DNA of 64,000 nt, from NCBI RefSeq assembly GCF_014356525.2, contig NC_052515.1, positions 17,706,531-17,770,530 on the forward strand. The letters are read 5' to 3'. Shown piece after piece: positions 10,668-21,650 of the stretch; the first letter of the stretch is position 1; each line of letters opens with the position of its first letter. The DNA comes from Nilaparvata lugens (taxonomy: Eukaryota > Arthropoda > Insecta > Hemiptera > Delphacidae). A program made the translations under genes and the position numbers. The notes under the pieces are model-generated. The model ran no database searches, was not told the DNA's origin, and saw only the letters and a program-made list of their open reading frames with translations.

Positions 10668-11004
10668 ATTAAGCGAGCAATTTCTGTATATTTGTATTTT
10701 TATGTCTGGTCATTTATGTTTAACGGATCTCGAAAACGGCTCTAACGATTTACACGGAATTTGGAACATAGTAGGTTTATGATATAAAAATTCGATTGCA
10801 CTTGGTCTCATCCTTGGGAAAACTCGCTGAACAACATTAAAAAGTGAGTAAACGAGTGAGTATGTGAAAAATCAAAATATCGCATCCCCGAGATTCATAA
10901 GATGACTTATAGCCAGCTGTGAAATATAAAAATTTTAGAGAATTGTTGTCTGTTTATCAATAAATAAAAATAACGAGCGAAGCTCGGTGCCCCGATATTG
11001 GTTA
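10668..11004 (+). mobile_element. Short element with Helitron-like ends, unit 1
   Basis: It starts TTAAGCGAGCAATTTCTG and contains AACGGATCTCGAAAACGG and AAATTCGATTGCACT. It ends with the hairpin GAGCGAAGCTC followed by GGTGCCCCGATATT. The 3' subterminal hairpin without TIRs is Helitron-like. It is non-coding and is followed directly by unit 2. Confidence 0.5.
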
Positions 11005-11606
11005 TTTTTATATCTGATTATCTGGTTATTCATGTTCAACGGATCTCGAAAACTTTTATGATATAAAAATTCGATTGCACTAGGCCTCATCCCTGGGAAA
11101 ACTCGCTGAAGGACATGAAGAGGATAATTCATCCTTGGAAAAGCAGATGATAATTCCGTCGTCTGTCGATAACAGAAGATGCGTGTGCCTGTGTGGGAGA
11201 TCAGCTGTGTAATCAATTAGCTTACCGTATCTCAAGAGAAATTTTAATTGACTCGATCAAAATAATCTGATTTGTGACATGAGATGGTATATATCATAAT
11301 ATTCAAAGTTAATCATTATTTTACAGTTCTAAGTGATTAGTGAGTGTTATTTTGTTATTCAATTTGGTGTATGTGAACAATCTAAATTAGAACTTTCATG
11401 TTTTCAAATATTTGGACTGGAAATTTGACCTGAATTCAAGTGTATTGAACATAATCAACTTTTTGGAATATTTATAGTGTATAAATCAAAATTCGGGGAA
11501 GAATCAGTTAACTGTGCTTGTTAGTCCTTCCCCAATCATTTTAAAGAATTGATTTCTGTTTATCAATAAATAAATAACGAGCGAGGGTCGGTGCTCCGAT
11601 ATTATA
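11005..11606 (+). mobile_element. Short element with Helitron-like ends, unit 2
   Basis: It shares the ACGGATCTCGAAAAC and ATTCGATTGCACTAGG core with unit 1. It ends with the same ATCAATAAATA-AACGAGCG tail, but the hairpin is degraded (GAGCGAGGGTCGG) before GATATTA. It is about 265 bp longer than unit 1 because of extra interior sequence. It has no coding capacity. Confidence 0.5.
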
Positions 11607-11693
11607 CTATTGAACGAGCAATAATTTCTGTTTATATATTTGTATCTTCGTTTATATGTCTGTATGTTACCGGATCAGGTAACAAATCAGGCT
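11607..11693 (+). repeat. Third, truncated unit of the same family
   Basis: ATTGAACGAGCAATAATTTCTG follows the end of unit 2 at once, then TATGTCTGTATGTTACCGGA, then homology stops at the right inverted-repeat arm. This confirms the head-to-tail arrangement. Confidence 0.45.
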
Positions 11694-11752
11694 AAAAACC
11701 AGACTATAGAATTATTCATCATAAATCAGCTGTCTAGTGGACTATAATACTA

Positions 11753-12798
11753 CCCGTTCAAAAACATCGAACATCTTGAAAATGTATCTTTCTATCAACG
11801 TTAGTAGACAGTTGCCTAATAACTTTGTCTTTCCATGAGCTGAGGCCATGATTCTGGTTTAGAGTTTGGAGTTATTGATAGAAAACATTTTTTTTACATT
11901 TTTCTTTTTTAATTTGATGATCAAAATTGCAACAAATATTATTGAAAAGAAATTGATTTCTAAAATCATGAAAAGTGAGAAATGATGTTTGTAGGAAATC
12001 AGCATTATGGTAGTTTATTTTGTTAATTTCAAAACACCGATTTTTCGCCAACACGAGAACACAGAATGTTCTCTGATGGGTTGATTGGATTGGCGTATCG
12101 ACGGCAGCCAGACCTGATAACAGCGCTCACACTCACATTTCGGGACGACACGTCACGGTACGATAGGACAGAAAGCTCTATGTTTATTTAGGATTTTTTC
12201 TAGACATTTTAAATTGATAAATTATTTAATTATTTTTGAGAAAACATAATAACAGGTCAATGTAACTTACTAGTACAACAGATTTAGCCCTGTTTATTTT
12301 TTCTATAGTAATGCTGTATTCATTTCTTTTTATTCAATGATACACAAAACACAATATTCATAAGAATGATGTGGAAGGACCAACAGGCACAGCTCAAAAC
12401 TGTTGCTTCCCGAACTATATGATTTATACACTAGTCCATGAAAGTTGGTTGATAAATGTTTCATTCACTTTTGAATTTGAGTCCAATTTCCAGTGCAAAC
12501 ATTTAAAAACAATAAATTTTGGATTGAGATTGGTTTAAATGAAATTAAATGACGAAAATACACTTACCGATCACTTAAAACTGTGATATAATTAGGTACT
12601 TTAAAGCATTTTGATAAAAAGATCTAAAAACAAACTTTACATCCATTACTTATTGATAAGTAGTATAAGGACGGTTCCGAATAGATGACTAGTGGACTAG
12701 ATAAATAGTAGACCAGGATAGCGAATAGTTAGTTATTCCATTATTCGGTTATTAGTTGTAAAGCCGATTTGACCTACATGTGCCCAGCTGGCAGTCTG
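11753..12798. other. No gene recognised
   Basis: A+T-rich, with a GC-richer patch at about 12060-12170 that is not open in a convincing frame. At about 12680-12710 the phrase GACTAGTGGACTAG resembles the inverted-repeat arms at 11.7 kb only loosely. Confidence 0.3.
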
Positions 12799-12873
12799 TC
12801 AGTAAAGCATGTGAAATTTGAATATTTTTGATATTTTGGCGCCTGCTGAAATAAAATAGCATATGGTTCTTAC

Positions 12874-13068
12874 CAGCTCTTCGAGGAGCTTATACCAAAT
12901 TCTGCTATCAATCGCTGCAAACTGCTGCTGCTTTATCAATCGGCAATCTTTACCGCGGCATTGACTGACTTCGCAATTATTATAGATGTTGAAGAGGTAG
13001 ATAAATATAAGGATTTCAAATATTGCACAAGACAATAAGGTGCTGACATCAATCCAACTCGCTATCAT
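12874..13068 (-). CDS. Candidate host first coding exon (membrane anchor), unconfirmed
   Basis: On the minus strand, ATG 13068 opens a 65-codon frame that ends exactly in phase 0 at a canonical donor (GAGCTG followed by GTAAGAAC at 12873-12866). The peptide has a hydrophobic stretch at residues ~10-29 (LLSCAIFEILIFIYLFNIYN), consistent with a signal anchor. A Cys-containing segment (CEVSQCRGKDC) and a Gln run (QQQ) follow, then WYKLLEEL. I recognise no family. Support: a good donor, a balanced composition, and no match to the repeats here. Against: it is short, and no partner exon is seen in the window. It may equally be chance. Confidence 0.25.
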
Positions 13069-13692
13069 CTGACAAAGGGGTCAGCAGTGCGAGATAATAC
13101 TGAGTGTGATCAACGACAGTATTTTAATTAGAATTCCTTATATTCACTATGACTTGTAATACTGCTTCGACTTAATACTATGACTCTGTATATCAGTCAA
13201 TTTTATTTCAGTGATTTTGTTGAACCATTTAAATAAATTTGAGAGCGTATTATTTCTGAAGATTTAGTGATCAATATACAGTATATCGCTGATTTATCCA
13301 ACTTATCCGATGAAGAATATAGTTGGTTGATAATTTTATTAATTTGTCAATAATGATAATAAAAAATACTAGTACAAGATTGGTCATGCATGAAGACAGG
13401 ATAATAAATGAAAGGTACACCATTCAATCAATAAATATATAATTACAATCAAACCAAATCAAATCAAATGTTTTTATTGTCGTTCACAATTATACATGTA
13501 TTGACAAAGTCATGGAGACGGAGCATGGTCTTTAGTCTAAAGCCGAGGTGAATAAAAACATAATATATATATAGAATTTAATCATTAAAAATAAAAAAAA
13601 AATAAAAATAACAACAAAATTAAGACAATAAAATTTGGAATTGAATAACAGAATTGATTGGAACAACACTTCAGCACTTAACATACTTAACA

Positions 13693-14369
13693 CTAAATAA
13701 TTATATGTGGATGCTCAAAGAATTCCTCAATGTCATAGAAAGGATTTTCACTCAGCCAAATATCCAATTTATTGAGAAAAGTCATATTATCATATTTGTT
13801 AATGGACCTCAACAAACTATTGTAAACCTTTATGTACATTATACAGTGACTATTAAGAGATTTACTTAATCTGCAATATTGGAAATTCATTTTACCCCTG
13901 TTACGTGTGCTGTGTGAGTGGACATGTTCATTAATAGTTGTTTCTGGTAATTTCTCTAAAGAGTAAGCAGCAAGTTCAAAGATGTAAAGATTGATGACAG
14001 TCTTAATATTTAATTTTATGAATATAGGCTCACAGGGACCTGGATCCAAGGGACCTGAAGCATTGATAATTCTAACAACTTTCTCCTGCAACCTCAATAT
14101 CTCTGCAACCCTCGGAGAATTGCCCCATACAAGAATACAGTATTTAATAAGGGACTGGAAAAACGCAAAGTAAGCCATTCTCACACTATGTGGAGTCACA
14201 CATTGCTTCAGACGTCCAATGAGATAGATGACTCTTGAAAGCCTAGCTTTTAAATGATCAATGTGTTTTCCCCAGGTCAGTTGATGATCAATGTGTACCC
14301 CTAAAAATTTAACATTATTTACAATATCCTGTTGAGTATATTCATTATCATATGGTCTCAGACCAAATA
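13693..14369 (-). pseudogene. LINE ORF2 C-terminal region
   Basis: About 225 codons read after the transposon insertion site, from FGLRPYDNEY through VKFLGVHIDHQLTWGKHI to the stop at 13693. The LGVxID...LTW pattern is the usual post-YADD 'thumb' motif of LINE RTs. The C-terminus lacks an RNase H domain. The start codon in this frame lies inside the inserted element, so it is not real. The genuine upstream frame continues at 15142 (NANKTENV). Confidence 0.8.
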
Positions 14370-15139
14370 CCGGGTGCTTCAAAAAAATGTATACACACTT
14401 AAAGCAATCGTAGTTTTACCGCTCTACAAGGCTAATGTTATATTTCTTCGCCAGGTGGCAGCATAATCGTCCCTCTATGTTATATTGTTAGTTGGAATTT
14501 GTAATATCAACATGGCGGACGTACGTTTGAGTTTTGAAGAACGTAAGCAGGTTATTAAGTGGTACTGGAAGTTTGAGAATGTAAATGAAGTTCAAAGACA
14601 GTGGAGAAGGGAGTATGATACAGAACCACCTTCAAGATTAACAATTACACGCATACCAGACAAATTCGAAGTTCATGGAACAGTGTGTGATGTGCATAAA
14701 GGTCATTCAGGTCGTCCTCGAACAGCTTACCTGGATCAAAATTTGCCAGGCCAGTGGATAGGACGCAGGGGGCCAATCGAGTTTCCAGCACGCTCTCCAG
14801 ACCTTACACTACTGGATTTCTTCTTGTGGGGCACAGTAAAAGATGAGGTGTACAAACGTGAACCACGTAACCTAGACATTCTTTGGAATGAGATTCAAGC
14901 AGTGTGTAGAGAAATCTCATTGGACGTTTTAATACGATTTACAGAATCAGTGGTGACTCGTACTCAGAATTGTATTGATGCTGCAGGTCACCAATTTGAA
15001 CAGTATTAACATTTGTTATTTATGTTTCATTTACATTGGACTTTCAGCTTTCTATTTTCCTGAAATTTAACTTTGTAGAACGGTAAATGAATTTTCTATG
15101 AAAGTTCAAAGTGTGTATACATTTTTTTGAAGCACCTGG
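14370..15139 (+). mobile_element. Tc1/mariner-superfamily element, internally deleted
   Basis: TIRs of about 31 bp occur at 14370-14400 and 15109-15139 (CCGGGTGCTTCAAAAAAATG against its inverse, ending GAAGCACCTGG). TA duplications flank it at 14368-14369 and 15140-15141. Removing the element and one TA restores the LINE reading frame across the junction, which confirms the boundaries. It encodes a shortened transposase (14512-15009). It is younger than the LINE it interrupts. Confidence 0.92.
14512..15009 (+). CDS. Truncated mariner-type transposase (DNA-binding domain fused to C-terminal end)
   Basis: A 165-residue ORF from ATG 14512. Residues 1-~72 resemble the N-terminal helix-turn-helix region of mariner-like transposases (SFEERKQVIKWYWKFENVNE, ending GHSGRPRT). 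From residue ~73 the sequence jumps to the C-terminal part of the catalytic domain (AYLDQNLPGQWIGRR, then FPARSPDLTLLDFFLWG). The region that holds the first two catalytic acidic residues is missing, so it cannot catalyse transposition. The deletion keeps the frame, and the product has no internal stop. It could still bind TIRs, but expression is unknown. A start upstream of 14512 would need a non-ATG codon. Confidence 0.85.
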   Translation: MADVRLSFEERKQVIKWYWKFENVNEVQRQWRREYDTEPPSRLTITRIPDKFEVHGTVCDVHKGHSGRPRTAYLDQNLPGQWIGRRGPIEFPARSPDLTLLDFFLWGTVKDEVYKREPRNLDILWNEIQAVCREISLDVLIRFTESVVTRTQNCIDAAGHQFEQY

Positions 15140-15141
15140 TA

Positions 15142-15888
15142 TGACATTTTCAGTCTTATTAGCATTTAAAAGATATCCATTTGCTCTGAACTAGCCTCCT
15201 GCTTCATCAAGTGAGTTATTAACAACATTTGAGACATTTGAGAGCTTAGCCATATCATTAGAGACATTCAAAAAGGTAGTATCATCCGCATAAAATACTG
15301 TACTGCTCTGCTCAAAACATTGAGATGCAAATCATTGATACTTATAAGGGATGATAGAGGACCCAGGACGGATCCTTGAGGTATGCCATACTTCAGGAAA
15401 ATTACATCAGACCACTCTCCATTGACGCAGACAGTCTGCTTTCTATTCTTCAGGCAAGACTCAGATAGTATTAGAGACACTCCCTGAAAACCGTAATAAT
15501 GAATTTTCTCTATCAAGTCACCATGGTCGACGCAGTCAAATGCTTTGCTTAAGTCACAGAATGTAACCTGTGCATAAGACCTATTTTCAAATGCCTGCAA
15601 AATATCATGGACTAAACCCTTGAATGCATCAACAGTTGCTTTGCCTTTTCTAAAGCCGAATTGAACTCCTGATAATAAGTTATTTTCTTCCAAAAATACA
15701 ACAACTTGCTCACATATTATCATTTCAATAAGTTTAGAAAGAACAGGCACCAATGACACAGGACGATAGCTCTCTGGTTTATCTTTAGACCCCTTTTTGG
15801 AAATAGGGCACACCTTTGATATTTTAAGTTCCTCAGGGAATTTCCCCTCTTGCAATATTCTGTTTATGCATGCGGTCAGTAGTTGCAC
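15142..15888 (-). pseudogene. LINE reverse transcriptase fragment
   Basis: It reads through RT motifs in order: NxxL at the start, ISKKGSKDKPESYRPVSLVP (palm/fingers), GVQFGFRKGKAT, FCDLSKAFDCVDH (catalytic Asp motif), KNRKQTVCVNG, and GIPQGSVLGPL. Just before the second catalytic motif the frame changes: YADD is in another frame at about 15290, followed by TTFLNVSND. An in-frame TAG occurs shortly after it, next to DEAGG. The copy is therefore inactive. Family: Jockey/CR1-like non-LTR RT, clade not resolved. Confidence 0.85.
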
Positions 15889-16137
15889 AATGTGAGGTAT
15901 TATTTTTTTTCAAAAAATTGTTCGACATGTTATAATAATCATAGCTGTAAGAGTTATTCAACTGTTTTGCTGCCTTTAAAACATCAATTATTGTGACAGG
16001 TCTCCACTCGAAACACCTATTTAGCCTAACATTAACTTTATTAATACAATCTTTTACTGATATATCAGGTTTGACAATTTCTCTTTTGACCCTATCAATG
16101 GACTCAACACAGTAACTGTTGAATAAATTTGGGGATA

Positions 16138-16985
16138 TCAGTGGTTCAACGCCTTTTGATATATTACAACTTTTTTTATGAGAGCCCAGGCAGTCTTACA
16201 TTTATTATTGCTAGATTCGATAAGTTTATTATTATAAGCAACTTTGGCATTAATCACCTCTCTGATATAGACTTTTTTCAATGCAGTCAACTGGTTCTTA
16301 ATTTCGACACTGTCTGTGCTTTTATGTAATAAATGAAGTGAAATTATCCTATCCTTTTCCTTGGCTAAATCCTGAGTATACCAATCTTTCCTTTTTACTT
16401 TGTTTATGATTCTACAAGGCTTAAGAACAAAGAAAACATGTATTATATTGGTCAAGATCATAAAAAAGAAACTGAACATTGCCATTGCATCACAAAAGTG
16501 ATGATGTGATAACATACTCCAATCAGTAAATCTCAACTTTTCAATAAGTCGTGGAAAGCAACTCTGGGAAAACATGTTTGAAACTACTTCTAGTCAGATT
16601 ATTCGGCTCACTTATCAGAGTTATATTAGATATCTTAGGTTTTACTAATCTTACAACTAAACCATCATGGTCTGTGAACGGAAAGTCCTTTACTTCCCTA
16701 CTCTCTGCACGATCAGTATGACAATTTATTAACAAAAACATTATCGAGACAGCTATCACCTCTGGTAGGCTGTGAGTTCATACAATAACAGTTGAATTCT
16801 CTAAGTAAATTGAGGAACTCGAAGACTGTTTTCTTTGAGGTCAAAACATCGAAATCAGCATTGAGATCACCCCCCCCCCCAATTACAGTGTAATCTTCCC
16901 ATTTAGATAAGTGGCTAAGGAGATTCTCATGAGCACTCAAGAATTTATATGGGTTATATCCCAGAGAGTGATAATCAACAAGCAA
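16138..16985 (-). pseudogene. LINE endonuclease remnant and linker
   Basis: Three overlapping broken frames. The first (16985-16713) has YTVIGGGGDLNADF, the GDFN-like endonuclease motif with extra Gly codons from a C run, plus SCLDNVF. The second (16759-16541) has FTDHDGLVV, the terminal DH motif. The third (16575-16138) holds the Lys-rich linker between endonuclease and RT (RKDWYTQDLAKEKDRI). Frame changes lie between them. The sequence from 16137 to 15889 continues the linker in mixed frames. Confidence 0.75.
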
Positions 16986-16990
16986 AAAAT

Positions 16991-18339
16991 ATTATATAAA
17001 ACAACCAATATAAAAATAATATGAGAAAATATGTAAGAAAAATATCACAGATGGCTCATTAAAACTCTTATCCTGCTTAATAGCATCAACTAATAATTTT
17101 CATGATTTTTCCATCAGCATATAATAAAGATTTCTATAGCTCAATCATTCGACTCACTTCTGCTTATCAAATAAGAATTTTATAATTCAGTATTCCAACA
17201 ATATTAGATACTTTGAATATTAATTCTCAGTGTACGAGTTCAGCCGTCAGTGGAATTTAGATGAATAATTCATCTTATGAACTTTGAGCTTCTAAATTAT
17301 TATTATACTAATAATACTGATATTTAAATACATAAACTGAGCATATCTAATACTTCAAATGGTGATATACAATTAAACATTCTATTCTCATCAATGTTCT
17401 TAATAATACCTTTCCCTTAGTCATAACTTTTTGCCCAATTACTTTTTAATCAAGCTTGATTTTCAAGTAAAACTTTCAACGAGCTAGCTTTATGTAATTT
17501 CTATTAATTCGTTGCACTATTAATTTATGCACTCTTCAATAATTATAAATTTTTATAATTTTAAAAAAGACCATGTGGAGACTTTTGAATTAAATATTTT
17601 TCAGCGCCTAACAAATACTGTGCTCTGATTGGTAAACCACCAGATTTTGTGCAAGTATACTAATGTATTAGTATGTATAGAAAAATTAGATCCTACTTCC
17701 CTTTTATTTTTATTATGACTTTTATTTGCTCACATATATACCATACAATAAATATTTATATTAGCTTTTTAAACATTTATGTCCTTTATTTTGCATGCTG
17801 TAATATACAAAACCCTTTTGTCCTCGTCTTAACGAATGCTACCTACTTGCAATTATTCTGCTAGAGAGTATCTGATTGAATTGCAGATGTTCAGCTTGAC
17901 CGTTATTAATACAGCCGACAAGCGTTATTACAAAGAACCTAACCTCGAATTAATACAATTTTTTATTTATTTTATTAAATAATTGAGAAAACGATTTCCA
18001 TTTCAAATTGTTATCAATAATCTTAGCCTTTCTAGTCGTTATTGTCTTATCCATATCGTCAACTGAAACTACTATTGGTGACAAATATTTTTGTTTTTCT
18101 GACTGAGACCTAACAATCCATTTCAATTAATGAAATTTTTATTAGTACCAAAATGTACCGTTAGATAGTATATATAATATACTATTCATCCACCCATCTA
18201 TTCTTCTAGTCTACTAGTCATCTGCTAGTGAAGCTAAGAAATTACCTAACTTGCGTCACCATCAATGGGTACTACAGCTCAAATAATAATGCTTCACAAC
18301 CTTCTATTTCATGCGTATCACTTTTGTAAACTCTCTCAT
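16991..18339. other. No gene recognised
   Basis: Very A+T-rich. A 63-codon hydrophobic frame at 17673-17864 has no start context or domain and looks like chance. At 18165-18240 there are short TAGT/ATAT repeats only. Confidence 0.3.
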
Positions 18340-20075
18340 TTTCTTCTTCTTCTTCTTCTTCTGACTTCCACGGTATGGGCATGATTGCCTGCTCCGGTCT
18401 TTAAAATAGCCTTGGAAATTAAAATTTATCAAAAATATAATTAAATTTAAACTTTAAAATCGTGTCTAGTTTTAAGACCACTTTTCCTTGGTCTTCCAAC
18501 GTCTCTCTTACCTGCTGGTTTATAGTTGAGTGCTTTCACAGGGATTCTTCCAGTTGGCATTCTTCATTCTTCATTTAATTTCTTCATTCAGTGGCTCAAC
18601 CTCAAGCTCCTCTCGAATGTCCTCATTTTGGAGTAGATCCAATCTTGTGCATCCCTTTACACTCCTTAAAAAGCGCATCTCAGCCGCTTAGATTCTGCTT
18701 ATTTCTTTTCTACCTAGTGCCCATGATTCGCTTCCTTACATCATCACTGGGATAGCCATGGTCTTGTAGAATTCCAGCTTTTTGACTTTCTTTACTTTAT
18801 TTTTCAAAGATCTATCAATTGTTCCACAAATATATTGGAATTTTTTCAACTTATTGGAAATATCTTCATCATTTTCGTAGGTGAGAGTACAACCAAAATA
18901 AGTGAAAGCTGAAACTTGCTCCCAGATTGAATCTCCAACCACAATTTTTGTTCGGACTGGCCATTTTCCTTTGAAAGTCATCACTTTTGTCTTTGTAGCT
19001 GAAATTTGAAGGTCATACTCCACACATATTTTTGTTAGTTGATATATGGAGTACTGCAGGTCGTCCTCTGTCTCCTGTATAAGGATTTGGTCATCTGCAA
19101 AAAGAAGTGTATTCACAAAACACTCGTGTCCCATCATTTATTCCCGCATTCACCTTCTTACTCCATTCTTTCAAAACTTCATCTAAAAATACAAGTTGAA
19201 CAGTGTTGGTGAAAGGCAACATCCTTGTCTCAATCCTTTGTTAATTTGAATTACTTTCGATAATGTTTTAGGCTTTTGTATCACTATTGTTGATGACAAA
19301 TACAAACTTTTTATCACCTCAATCAATTGTCTTGGGATTCCATAATTTCTGAGTACCTGCCACATCTTATTCCTACATATAGAGTCAAAAGCTTTTTCAA
19401 AATCTACAAAAGCCAAATGTGTCTCCAAGTTGAATTCACTTCCCTTCTGTATTATTTGCTGAACTGTAAAAACATTATCAATGCACGATCTGCCAAATCT
19501 GAAGCCACATTGAACCTCTGAGATTAAGCTTCCTGCCTTCCTGATTCTTAACCTGTTATTTAATACTCTACTATACAATCTATATCCAGTATTCAGAACG
19601 CTTATTCCTCTATAATTATCAAAGTTTGTTTAATCGCCTTTTTTAAAAATAGACATCACCACGCCAACATTCCAACTTTTGGGAATCACTTGCATCGTCC
19701 AGCAAATATTGAACATAATTATGTAGTAGTCTTAGTTCTAAAAATAATCCTCCACATTTGAATAATTCAGCATTTATTTCCTCAAGACCCGTTGCCTTTC
19801 TATTCTTGAAAATTTTCAAATGCGATTTTCAGTTCGTCTAATGTCAACAGATCTATCCCTTCATTATTACAGTCTTGAATAGCTCCACCCTGCTCCTGTA
19901 GCTTATCATACCATAATTTCTTGTAATGATTGACCCAGTCACTTTCTTCTATGGGATTTATTTGTAGAGTATCTCTATTTTCTGATTTCAAGTGTTTCAC
20001 AATTTTTTAAGCCATTCTGCTGTCCATGAATGTCATTTCCAATTCTACTAACAAATGAGTCCCATGAATTTCTAC
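18340..20075 (-). mobile_element. Second LINE fragment, 5'-truncated
   Basis: Minus-strand non-LTR element remnant. It begins in the linker upstream of RT (about 20075) and ends with a 3' tail of GAA repeats, which is (TTC)n on the plus strand at 18342-18362. The protein remnants are described separately. The RT is of a different type from the one at 13.4-17 kb (RQGC instead of PQGS in the motif, and FADD instead of YADD). Confidence 0.8.
18470..20075 (-). pseudogene. Reverse transcriptase pseudogene (RQGC/FADD type)
   Basis: Pieces in order on the minus strand: linker with SENRDTLQINPIEESDWVNH (20000-19800); RT fingers/palm with VQCGFRFGRSCIDN, AFVDFEKAFDSI and GLRQGCCLSPTLFN (19578-19183); then LLFADDQILIQETEDDLQ, KTKVMTFKGKWPV and FTYFGCTLTYENDEDI (19137-18736). 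A further C-terminal part reads EMRFLRSVKGCTRLD, REELEVEPLNEEI and PAGKRDVGRPRKSGLK down to about 18470. Frames change near 19160, 18735 and 20000, and stops occur in between, so it is not functional. The RQGC/FADDQ signature belongs to a non-LTR RT group common in insects. I do not assign a clade. Confidence 0.85.
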
Positions 20076-20079
20076 ACTA

Positions 20080-20951
20080 CATGAATTTCTTATTTTCTTT
20101 GATAATTATTTATTATTATATTGTTTGTGATATATTATTAGATTCGATGATATTCAGTAGGCCTGATTAGTTGATTCTCTGAAGATGAACTTCGTATGTA
20201 TAATTATATTCAATCCAGCAAGCAAAGTGTGCCATTTATTCCTTTTAATCAACGCTTCATCAAATTGATGTAATTATTAATTAAAATACAATTCATTCTC
20301 ACAGGGTTACAATACACAGTAGAACCAGAGTTCACTCGAAAGTCTGAGTATTCTTGAAAATAGAGTTGAACAACAGCGAGCGTCGAGAAAAGTGGAAACT
20401 CAGGAAAAACCTTAATGGGAAAGCTTAATTCCGTGACAGGAAAACGCATCCAGTAATTTCTCAGTTGCCGGAAAAGTGTTGTTTTCCCGGCAAGAGACAG
20501 TTTTCCGTGACACATGGTCTCTTGGTGGAAATTGTTTCCGTTTTCTTTCTTCCTTCTCCTAGTTTTCTATAACTTTTCTCCTTCTCGCAGAGCACATTAT
20601 ATTCTCTTTTTAATCACTGGCAACGAAGAGTGGGAGGAGCCTCAGTCAGTTTGCTTCATTTGCTCTGTTTTTATAAATTGAAACGTACCTTGGAAATTTT
20701 TGTGGAATTTCAGCCATGATATTTTTAAATATGAAGAGATTTGGGGAGAGTTATGATGAAGGAAGTTCAGTAATCAAGGACTTTGGAAGACACCTGACAT
20801 TTCAAGAATGAATTTTATGGGTATAGTTTGAATAACATTTCCAGCAAATTGGATTAACTTGTTCAATGCTTGATTAGGAAATCTTTCTGATGTTGCAGAA
20901 ACCACTACAACACTCGAAACGAGTACATCGTAATACTCAATACATCATCTT
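20080..20951. other. No gene recognised
   Basis: Mixed composition; the 88-codon minus-strand frame at 20249-20515 shows no domain. At 20400-20520 the sequence is somewhat GC-richer, with repeated TTTTCCGTGACA/TTCCGTGACAGG phrases. Confidence 0.3.
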
Positions 20952-21169
20952 TAGGCCCAATTCACACTGAAGTGACGTGGTGGTGGCGCTGGCGCGATTT
21001 TTGCCACTTCCACGCCACTTCTATATAAATATCATGGTCCATTGGAAACTGGAGTGGCGTATCACCACGCCACTTCTGTTTGCATTGAACCATATATGAT
21101 AGAGATTACATAATTATGTTTATGAGATAGTTATTAAAGTCAGCACCACTTCTGTTTGAATTGGCCTCA
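20952..21169. mobile_element. MITE (~217 bp)
   Basis: Terminal inverted repeats: TAGGCCCAATTCACACTGAA on the left, and CACTTCTGTTTGAATTGGCCTCA-type sequence on the right (inverse, few mismatches). An internal GTGGCG/CGCCAC inverted pair would extend the hairpin. There is no ORF. I could not fix a target duplication. Confidence 0.65.
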
Positions 21170-21650
21170 GATACATAATACTGCAGCGAGTTACACACGA
21201 AGTTGGATTTCTTCAATTCATTGAACAGTCAACAAAATTCTACATATCACACTTCAGAAAAACTGGATTAATTCAAGTATTAATTTTTTTTTTGATATGG
21301 CACAATAAATTTTGATTGGATTAATCAAATATATAATTAAAAAGTAATCCCAAAATTTGTCAAAACTTCTCAAAATTTAATCCCACATCATTCAATGATA
21401 CTAATGAGGCATTATTTGAACAAAATAAGTGGCAGGAAAAAAGTCATACTATGTATAGGAGACAGATAATAAATACCAAACGCAAAAAAGAGAAAAACTA
21501 GGTGTGAAAAGCAAAGGAAGAAGCTCCATCTTTATTCGTAGCCGACATATTAAGTGCAGGCAAAGTCATGCCACGATGTCCCTCGGGGTACTTGCTGAGC
21601 ATCGGCTTACAAGCCTAAAATGAATATGGCGTACAAACTTGAGTGGAGAG
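21170..21650. other. No feature recognised
   Basis: A+T-rich to about 21500, then GC-richer to 21620. Nothing is supported. Confidence 0.3.

Larger units (their letters stand above)
10341..11746. mobile_element. Composite repeat bounded by ~50 bp inverted repeats
   Basis: Left arm 10341-10390 (TCCACTTGACAGCTGATTTA and onward) and right arm 11694-11746 are reverse complements with few mismatches. Both carry CAGCTGATTTATGATGAATA and CTATAGTCTG. Between them lie head-to-tail repeats (10668-11690). No transposase is present. Either a TIR element was invaded by a tandem family, or the arms belong to that family's flank. Confidence 0.55.
13449..16990 (-). mobile_element. LINE, 5'-truncated and decayed, split by a mariner-type element
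   Basis: Minus-strand non-LTR retrotransposon. From 5' to 3' it shows endonuclease remnants (16985-16138), reverse transcriptase (15888-15142), a C-terminal region (14367-13693) and a 3' UTR. The 3' UTR ends near AATAAAAACATTTGATTTGA, with the tail on plus-strand 13449-13470. It has several frameshifts and stops and a poly-C expansion at 16870-16880. It begins inside the endonuclease domain, so it is 5'-truncated, as is usual after incomplete target-primed reverse transcription. A 770 bp transposon interrupts it at 14370-15139. Confidence 0.85.
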
